Source of the DNA: an uncultured Eubacteriales bacterium
GTDB lineage: Bacteria > Bacillota_A > Clostridia > Lachnospirales > Cellulosilyticaceae
Reading direction: 5' to 3'
DNA: 11,625 bases
NCBI GenBank assembly: GCA_900556665.1
Contig: USPX01000047.1
Location: forward strand, 1 to 11,625
Shown: positions 7,117 through 11,625 of the stretch, piece by piece
Layout: each line of letters opens with the position of its first letter
Numbering within the stretch: the first letter of the stretch is position 1
The notes under the pieces: model-generated
The model's input: only the letters and a program-made list of their open reading frames with translations
Database searches by the model: none
What the model was told of the DNA's origin: nothing
Program-made: the position numbers and the translations under genes

Positions 7117-7827
7117 ATGCATTATAGTTGTTTGGTTGTAGATGATGAATTGGATATAGCAGAAAATACCTCGGAGTATTTTAATATGTTTGATGTCCCT
7201 ACTGCTTACGCCACTTCTTATGAAGAGGCTTTGGCATTTTTAGATACACATACAATAGATTTAATATTATTAGATATTAACTTAGGAACGAAATCTGGGT
7301 TTGAACTATGTAAAAAAATAAGAGAGACTTTAGAAATACCTATATTTTTTATTAGTGCCAGAAATAGTGATGATGATGTTTTAACGGCTCTTAATATAGG
7401 TGGAGATGATTACATTAAAAAACCATATACTTTAAATATTTTATTAGCGAAAGTAAAGGCCATGCTCAAGCGTTATGAAAGCCTTAGAAATATAAAAACA
7501 GTAGAAGCAAATGAACAATATGTACTTGGAGAAGAAAAAGTGGATGAGCGCATTATATTAGATCATAACTATCATCAAGTAAAGATTTTGGGGGAAGTAA
7601 GAAAACTTAAAGAGATGGAATATCAACTATTAAAATATTTGATTGCTCATGCCAATAAGGTAGTTACAAAAGAAGAATTACTTGAAAATGTATGGCGTAA
7701 CATATATGTACAAGAAGGAACGCTTTCTGTACATATTAGACATTTAAGAGAAAAAATAGAAGAACAACCTAATGCACCAACCTATATTAAGACGGTATGG
7801 GGTATAGGCTATGTCTTTGAATTATAG
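7117..7827 (+). CDS. OmpR/PhoB-family response regulator
   Basis: This DNA-binding partner of the following kinase is 236 residues from ATG 7117, chosen because AGGAGAG (7102-7108) lies eight bases before it. The in-frame ATG at 7099 has its nearest SD 16 bases away and would add six residues before the receiver fold. The receiver domain (about 5-116) has the acidic pair Asp 9/Asp 10, the phosphoacceptor Asp 53 (LILLDINLG), Ser 80 of the switch and Lys 102 in KKPY. The winged-helix effector (about 134-236) has LKEMEYQLLKYLI, the recognition helix region GTLSVHIRHLREKIE and the terminal hairpin TVWGIGYVF. All key residues are intact, so it should be phosphorylation-controlled. The likely target is the transporter operon, whose upstream region holds paired inverted repeats; this is inferred from position only. 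Confidence 0.95.
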   Translation: MHYSCLVVDDELDIAENTSEYFNMFDVPTAYATSYEEALAFLDTHTIDLILLDINLGTKSGFELCKKIRETLEIPIFFISARNSDDDVLTALNIGGDDYIKKPYTLNILLAKVKAMLKRYESLRNIKTVEANEQYVLGEEKVDERIILDHNYHQVKILGEVRKLKEMEYQLLKYLIAHANKVVTKEELLENVWRNIYVQEGTLSVHIRHLREKIEEQPNAPTYIKTVWGIGYVFEL

Positions 7828-7836
7828 GGGGATAAG

Positions 7837-9084
7837 GTGAAGAGAGCTTTAGGTGCATTAACCATTTACATAATCATAGGATTAATATTATTTAATACCA
7901 TTAGGCAGCAGGTTACATTAGAAAATGTAAATATGGTAGCCGTTAATGAAATTTTAAAAGAGGTAGAGGGGTGCGGGGGGCAGTGGTCTAAACTTGACAG
8001 CCTCTCTTTTTTATATGATTTTGTTGTAATAGATGAAAAGGAGAAAATGTTATATCAATCAGGCATATATCAGGAGACATCTTCTCAAAGGAGTAAGGCA
8101 GAACATAATCTTTGCGAAAAAGTAGGAGAGGTAAAAGTACTGATTCATACCAACAATGAACAAGACTTCTTAAATAAAGTAAAGAAGCTCAGCCAGTATG
8201 TTTTAGGCATTTATATATTTATAGGCATTATTTTAATAAGTTATTTATGTTTCATATGGCAATATTACTTTAAGCCTTTTAGGGAACTGGAGGCCTTTGC
8301 ACATCAAATCGCCAATGGCAATTTAGATATTCCTTTAAAGAGGGATAAAGAAAATTTATTTGGTGCGTTTACAGCAAGTTTTGATATCATGCGGGAAGAA
8401 CTTAAGGAAGCCAAGGAAAAGGAATATGCAGCTAATAGGAGTAAGCAAGAAATTATAGCTTCTTTAAGTCACGATATTAAAACCCCCCTTACTTCCATTA
8501 AATTAATTAGTGAAGTACTTCTCATAAAGAGGGCAAAAGATGAAATGCTGAGTAAAAAAATTAAGGCAATTTATAGTCACTGTGAAAAAATCGATACACT
8601 TATTTCAAATTTATTTCAATCTACATTAGAAGAACTAGGGCAGCTTTCTGTAGTAATCAAAGAAGCCTATGCCAGTTGTTTAGTAGAAATGATTCATTTA
8701 GCCGACTATAAAGAACGTGTCACTATAGAGGGAAAGGCAGGAGGCTTGATTTTAATAGATCCTATACCTATGGAAAGGGTTATTACCAACATTATTGCCA
8801 ATTCCTATAAGTATGCAGGGACGGATATAAAGGTAAAGTTTGAATTAAATGAACAGTACCTTGTCCTAACATTTAAGGATTTTGGAAAAGGGATTCCTGA
8901 AGAAGAAATCCCTTTGGTATTCCAGAAGTTTTATAGAGGAAAAGATAAAGCAGTACAGGAAAAGTCAGGGGCAGGACTAGGGCTTTATTTATGTCAGCAT
9001 TATATGGAGGAGATGGGAGGAAATATTAGTATCTATAATGAAGCAGATGGTTTTGTAGTCATGCTATCTGTAAAGTTAAGTTAA
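7837..9084 (+). CDS. HAMP-domain sensor histidine kinase
   Basis: This 415-residue kinase starts at GTG 7837, nine bases after the regulator stop, with a GGGGGA SD overlapping that stop codon. TM1 is about 6-22 and TM2 about 121-141, bracketing an extracellular domain of ~98 residues with no recognised fold. HAMP follows at about 144-195. The dimerisation/phosphoacceptor helix carries SLSHDIKTPLTS with His 212. The ATPase part has the N box (NIIANSYKYA, Asn 318 and Asn 322), G1 FKDFGKGIPEE (Asp 348), the F box (FQKFYRG) and G2 GAGLGL (378-383). All catalytic features are present. Small BceS-like kinases have almost no extracellular part and read the transporter through the membrane; this one has a real outer domain and HAMP, so direct sensing of an extracellular cue is plausible. 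It is probably cotranscribed with the four genes ahead. Confidence 0.95.
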   Translation: MKRALGALTIYIIIGLILFNTIRQQVTLENVNMVAVNEILKEVEGCGGQWSKLDSLSFLYDFVVIDEKEKMLYQSGIYQETSSQRSKAEHNLCEKVGEVKVLIHTNNEQDFLNKVKKLSQYVLGIYIFIGIILISYLCFIWQYYFKPFRELEAFAHQIANGNLDIPLKRDKENLFGAFTASFDIMREELKEAKEKEYAANRSKQEIIASLSHDIKTPLTSIKLISEVLLIKRAKDEMLSKKIKAIYSHCEKIDTLISNLFQSTLEELGQLSVVIKEAYASCLVEMIHLADYKERVTIEGKAGGLILIDPIPMERVITNIIANSYKYAGTDIKVKFELNEQYLVLTFKDFGKGIPEEEIPLVFQKFYRGKDKAVQEKSGAGLGLYLCQHYMEEMGGNISIYNEADGFVVMLSVKLS

Positions 9085-9086
9085 GA

Positions 9087-9932
9087 TTAGTTAATGATAA
9101 TAGCAGTAGTATCTAGAACATTATCATAAATCCATTGGGCATTTTCTACAGCCAAGCGGATACAACCATGGCTTAAAGCTTCACCTAAGGTATCATTGAT
9201 AATCCTATTGCCTTCTGGGTCAAATAAAACACTGTGGTAATAGTAACTTTCTAAAATACGGGTTGCAAATTTAACACGGTAGCTATCTGAGCCAAAATAA
9301 GGCTTACGACCATTTACGAAGAAAGTGCCACGTATAGTTGGTGTGCTTGGTTTGCCTACAGTGCAAGGCCACTGATAAAGCAAATTCCAGGTGCGGCCAT
9401 TAATATGATTGAAGACATAAGTCAGTTTATTTGTAAGATCAGTGGTAATGAGATAAGGAGTAGGACTTTTAATGTTATTTTCATTTACAAATCTGGTCAT
9501 GTCTGTTTCAAAATATTCAAAGTTATAAGGGACTGGTGGATTCCCATCATCTGTTAAGTAGTAAGTAAAAATATAGCCTTTTTGGGAGTTGTAAATTACA
9601 TAACTCCAATCGCCTACAATAGATAAGACTTGAACTTCAGATTTAGCAGGTACTGTGGCAATAGGTACTGTTTGGGAATCAGCATAAGGATGAAGTACAG
9701 TATTTTGCCAAGCATATTCTGTAATAGATAAACGTGAAGTAGGAACGAAGCCAGTTTCATAATCATAAACCACTTGATACCAATCTTCAGCAGCATCGAG
9801 GACTTGGACACGACTATTGACTGGAATAATACTAATGACTGCTGCGTCTGGAGATTTGCTCTCAAGCAAAGATGTAGAAGTTAGTGTATATTTATAGAAA
9901 TTATTAGATGTTTGCCTCATATATTTTGCCAT
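9087..9932 (-). CDS. L,D-transpeptidase (YkuD domain) with two SH3-like repeats, no signal peptide
   Basis: This 281-residue protein starts at ATG 9932 with SD AGAGGTG (9943-9937). Two bacterial SH3-like repeats span about 16-70 and 80-127, each with a V-W-x-x-V core and a G(F/Y) end. The YkuD catalytic domain (about 158-281) has His 233 in YYHSVLF and the signature SHGCIRL with nucleophile Cys 257 and Arg 259. The family makes 3-3 peptidoglycan crosslinks or ties ligands to wall peptides through a Cys acyl-enzyme. The N-terminus (MAKYMRQTSNNFYKYTL) has no hydrophobic segment, and the clear SD rules out an upstream extension, so normal secretion is not evident. B. subtilis YkuD, a spore-associated member, likewise lacks a classical signal peptide as I recall, and the sigma-K-like promoter here agrees with a sporulation role. 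It converges on the kinase gene. Confidence 0.93.
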   Translation of the reverse strand: MAKYMRQTSNNFYKYTLTSTSLLESKSPDAAVISIIPVNSRVQVLDAAEDWYQVVYDYETGFVPTSRLSITEYAWQNTVLHPYADSQTVPIATVPAKSEVQVLSIVGDWSYVIYNSQKGYIFTYYLTDDGNPPVPYNFEYFETDMTRFVNENNIKSPTPYLITTDLTNKLTYVFNHINGRTWNLLYQWPCTVGKPSTPTIRGTFFVNGRKPYFGSDSYRVKFATRILESYYYHSVLFDPEGNRIINDTLGEALSHGCIRLAVENAQWIYDNVLDTTAIIIN

Positions 9933-9958
9933 AGTGCACCTCTTAAATAGTCTTATAA

Positions 9959-9987
9959 TAGATTATGATAAATGGAATAAATTGGTG
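9959..9987 (-). promoter_or_regulatory. Sigma-K-like promoter of the L,D-transpeptidase gene
   Basis: Read on the minus strand, CACC (9987-9984) is followed after 16 bases by CATAATCTA (9967-9959), which fits the known mother-cell consensus AC-N16/17-CATAnnnTA. It would place the RNA start about 20 bases before the start codon, just ahead of the SD. The motif is short and the region AT-rich, so a chance match remains possible. Confidence 0.42.
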
Positions 9988-10022
9988 AATATATAAGTGC
10001 CTATAAATATACAGTGACATGT

Positions 10023-10050
10023 TTGAATTATCAGTGTTTTGGGTTATAAT
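10023..10050 (+). promoter_or_regulatory. Sigma-A promoter of the 78-aa protein gene
   Basis: TTGAAT (10023-10028) and a perfect TATAAT (10045-10050) are 16 bases apart, 35 bases ahead of the start codon. It fires away from the L,D-transpeptidase promoter in the same 153-base intergenic region. Confidence 0.65.
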
Positions 10051-10085
10051 GGGAGAAAATATAAAAGTAATATAGGAGACGAATT

Positions 10086-10322
10086 ATGGAAAAGTTTTTA
10101 ATTAAAAATACAACAAGAGAGCAAAGAGAACAAATCGTAAAAGATGCTTTAGGATATAGCGAAATTGGCTGTGAGGATGGCGGTAGATTTGGTTATGATT
10201 TTTATGAACCTTATATTAATGGAGAAAAAGAAATTTCTGAGCTTACACAAGAGTTTAATGCATCATATGTAAGAGGTGGCAATAATAATCGCCAAACATC
10301 AGGATGTGGCTACGCAAGATAG
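10086..10322 (+). CDS. Small conserved-looking protein of unknown function (78 aa)
   Basis: This 78-residue cytosolic-looking protein has a good SD (TAGGAGA, seven bases before ATG) and its own promoter. The first half is charged and helical (TTREQREQIVKDALG, 9-23), then a Gly-rich turn with Cys 29, then FYEPYINGEKEISELTQEF (39-57). The last 16 residues form a Gly/Asn-rich tail ending SGCGYAR with Cys 74. I recall similar short clostridial proteins carrying the name 'purine biosynthesis protein PurH', which is surely a mislabel, since real PurH is over 500 residues with MGS-like and transformylase domains. The function is unknown. The glycine- and cysteine-bearing tail recalls peptide-modification substrates, but no maturase gene is near. 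No clear terminator separates it from the next gene. Confidence 0.82.
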   Translation: MEKFLIKNTTREQREQIVKDALGYSEIGCEDGGRFGYDFYEPYINGEKEISELTQEFNASYVRGGNNNRQTSGCGYAR

Positions 10323-10334
10323 TCTTGTGAAATA

Positions 10335-10363
10335 TCTTTATAGAAAATATAGGTTTATATAAT
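10335..10363 (+). promoter_or_regulatory. Possible promoter ahead of the ArsC/Spx-like gene
   Basis: TATAAT (10358-10363) lies 17 bases after a poor -35 candidate, TCTTTA (10335-10340). The -10 sits inside a short AT palindrome (TTATAT-aat-ATATAA, 10355-10369). It is credible only because the gene needs either this or read-through from the 78-aa gene. Confidence 0.3.
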
Positions 10364-10406
10364 ATATAAGAAGAAAATATACAAAATAATAGATTATAAA
10401 TGACAT

Positions 10407-10441
10407 AAAGGAGAAGGCTTTATACATAGCCTATAACAAGA
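10407..10441 (+). promoter_or_regulatory. SD separated from its start codon by a small hairpin
   Basis: AAAGGAGA (10407-10414) is the only SD near ATG 10442 but is 27 bases away. Between them AGGCT (10415-10419) and AGCCT (10428-10432) form a 5-bp stem with an 8-nt loop. Folding leaves only about 10 unpaired bases between GGAG and ATG, restoring a workable spacing. No other start fits: an in-frame TAG lies at 10427-10429. Confidence 0.4.
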
Positions 10442-10783
10442 ATGAATATACAAATTTTTGGAACTAAGAAATGTTTTGATACAAAAAAGGCAGAGCGTTA
10501 TTTTAAAGAACGTGGTATTAAATATCAATTTATTGATATGAAAGAAAAAGGTATGAGTCAAGGTGAATTTAACAGTGTTAAACAAGCAATTGGTGACATT
10601 AATAAAATGATAAATGACAAGTGTAAAGACAAAGAAGCTATGTCACGTATTCAATATGCTTCAAATATGAACAAAGAAAAACGCGTTTTTGAAAATCAAC
10701 AACTTATGCGCACACCTATTGTAAGAAATGGTAAGAAAGCTACAATTGGCTACGTACCAGAAGTATGGAAAGACTGGGAGTAG
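10442..10783 (+). CDS. ArsC/Spx-fold protein (YffB-like, single N-terminal cysteine)
   Basis: This 113-residue cytosolic protein has a thioredoxin-like ArsC fold. The N-terminal strand and loop read IFGTKKCFDTKKAERYF (5-21) with Cys 11 in a CFDT loop where ArsC has the catalytic Cys and Spx has CxxC. The cis-Pro strand region follows at 89-97 (MRTPIVRNG) and the end is IGYVPEVWKDW. It has one Cys in the loop (Cys 61 is elsewhere), so it is not a CxxC redox-sensing Spx. The glutaredoxin- or thiol-linked YffB/'arsenate reductase family' group fits best. True arsenate reduction is unproven: there is no ars operon or metalloid transporter nearby, and such proteins are commonly over-annotated. The start is supported by family alignment, while the SD is oddly distant. 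The gene 22 bases downstream is probably cotranscribed. Confidence 0.88.
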   Translation: MNIQIFGTKKCFDTKKAERYFKERGIKYQFIDMKEKGMSQGEFNSVKQAIGDINKMINDKCKDKEAMSRIQYASNMNKEKRVFENQQLMRTPIVRNGKKATIGYVPEVWKDWE

Positions 10784-10805
10784 ATTAATTTTAGGGGGAG
10801 ATCAA

Positions 10806-11609
10806 GTGGAATATAAAAAGGCCAAGTTAGAAGAGAGTCAGATTATAGCGGATATTACAAAAAAGGCTATAGAAGAAACTTATCCTTTGTACTATCCTAA
10901 AGAAGTTGTAAAGTTTTTTGTGCAGCTACATAGCCTGGAAAATATTAAAGAAGATATCAGTGAAGGCAACGTTGGGATATTAATGGATGAAGGGCAAATT
11001 GTAGGTACGGGGGCTTACAAGGAAAATCATATTACAAGGGTATATGTATTACCTGAAAAGCAAGGTAAGGGTTATGGCACTTATATTATGGATGAGTTAG
11101 AGAGGGCAATAAGTAAACACTATACAAAGGCTGAACTAGATGCTTCATTGCCAGCAAGTAGGTTTTATGAACACCGTGGCTATAATACGAGGAGTCATGG
11201 TGAAAAAGAATGTGAAAACCATGTAATCCTCGTATATGAAATAATGGAAAAAGCGCTTAAGGGCATTAGACCATTTACTTATAATGGTCGTAAATTCATT
11301 ACTAAATATAATAGTATTAATGGAAAGCAGAGCGCAGCAACACTATTTCACTATCATCAAGAAGCCAATATGGTTTGGGCTGAATATAGTGGTGGAGAAG
11401 TGAAGCAAGGCATATTAGTAGGTGCCATTCATCAAGACTATTCTCTAGACTTTAAGTATCAACATATTACAATTGAAAATGAAATAAGAATTGGTGAGTG
11501 TCATAGCATTCCACATATTAATGAAGCGCATCAATTAGAAATGATAGAAGAATGGCAATGGCTGAATGGTGATTTTTCAAAGGGAACGTCCATCGTCATC
11601 GAGTGCTGA
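10806..11609 (+). CDS. GNAT acetyltransferase fused to a small 'n-acetylglutamate synthase'-like domain
   Basis: The start is GTG 10806 (267 residues), because AGGGGGAG (10793-10800) lies five bases ahead; an ATG at 10728 would place 26 unrelated residues inside the ArsC-like gene. Residues 1-148 are a GNAT domain: N-terminal helix region, central strands (VGILMDEGQIVGTGAY), motif A ITRVYVLPEKQGKGYGTYIM with the acetyl-CoA loop QGKGYG (86-91), and motif B ASRFYEHRGYNTR. Residues ~157-267 are a second, beta-rich domain (FTYNGRKF, ATLFHYHQEANMVWAEYSGG, GECHSIP, EEWQWLNGDFSKGTS). From memory it matches ~110-residue stand-alone proteins labelled 'n-acetylglutamate synthase'; that label may have spread from fusions like this one rather than reflect ArgA activity. 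The acetylated substrate is unknown. The gene sits behind the ArsC-like gene in a likely operon. Confidence 0.88.
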   Translation: MEYKKAKLEESQIIADITKKAIEETYPLYYPKEVVKFFVQLHSLENIKEDISEGNVGILMDEGQIVGTGAYKENHITRVYVLPEKQGKGYGTYIMDELERAISKHYTKAELDASLPASRFYEHRGYNTRSHGEKECENHVILVYEIMEKALKGIRPFTYNGRKFITKYNSINGKQSAATLFHYHQEANMVWAEYSGGEVKQGILVGAIHQDYSLDFKYQHITIENEIRIGECHSIPHINEAHQLEMIEEWQWLNGDFSKGTSIVIEC

Positions 11610-11625
11610 TTTAAGGCTTCCTCTT

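Noticed and set aside
1648..9084. Naming the cassette BceAB-BceRS
   Set aside because: The permease topology, the kinase outer domain with HAMP and the extra hydrolase do not fit that module.
9094..9127. 8-bp inverted repeat ATGATAAT/ATTATCAT at the end of the transpeptidase gene as a bidirectional terminator
   Set aside because: The stem is almost all A-T with an 18-nt loop and no U-tract on either side; it is largely explained by the Ile/Asn codons at the C-terminus.
10394..10585. 63-codon minus-strand ORF opposite the ArsC-like gene
   Set aside because: It is antisense to a well-supported gene, rich in residues expected from reversed AT-rich codons, with no SD.
10442..10783. Calling the gene spx or a true arsenate reductase
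   Set aside because: It lacks the CxxC switch of Spx and has no arsenic-resistance genes nearby.

Overview
The window is AT-rich, with purine-rich Shine-Dalgarno (SD) sites, several GTG starts and an apparent late-sporulation promoter. Together with the gene content this points to a spore-forming, low-GC Firmicute, most likely a clostridial relative of Lachnospirales/Cellulosilyticum type. That placement is an inference from composition and protein style; no marker gene is present.

Layout. (1) 1-215: the 3' end of an unrecognised gene and its rho-independent terminator. (2) 298-1230: a secreted 310-residue protein made of four diverged ~60-residue repeats in ABAB order. (3) 1231-1647: a regulatory-looking stretch with a 27-codon ORF behind a perfect SD site, two stem-loops (the second a good terminator), a 15-bp perfect inverted repeat, an SD site with no ordinary start codon, and an 8-bp inverted repeat abutting the next gene. 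(4) 1648-9084: a five-gene same-strand cassette coding for an ABC ATPase, an 8-TM FtsX/MacB-type permease with two large extracellular domains, a membrane-anchored beta-lactamase-fold serine hydrolase with a long C-terminal extension, an OmpR-family response regulator and a HAMP histidine kinase. (5) 9087-9932, minus strand: an L,D-transpeptidase with two SH3-like repeats and no signal peptide, with a promoter resembling sigma-K. It converges on the kinase gene with a 2-nt gap. (6) 10086-11609, plus strand: a 78-residue small protein, an ArsC/Spx-fold protein, and a GNAT acetyltransferase fused to a small domain that also occurs alone under the name 'n-acetylglutamate synthase'.

How the genes may work together. 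The cassette reads as a cell-envelope sensing and response unit. The kinase senses an extracellular condition through a ~98-residue loop and the regulator probably drives the operon. The ATPase and permease act on something at the outer face of the membrane, and the serine hydrolase works on a peptide, ester or wall substrate outside. It differs from the classical BceAB-RS bacitracin module: the permease is of 8-TM two-loop type, the kinase has a real extracellular domain, and a hydrolase is built into the operon. The leader upstream is the least explained and most interesting non-coding part. The L,D-transpeptidase and the 10-11.6 kb genes look like ordinary chromosomal neighbours. No mobile element, CRISPR array, tRNA or rRNA was seen.
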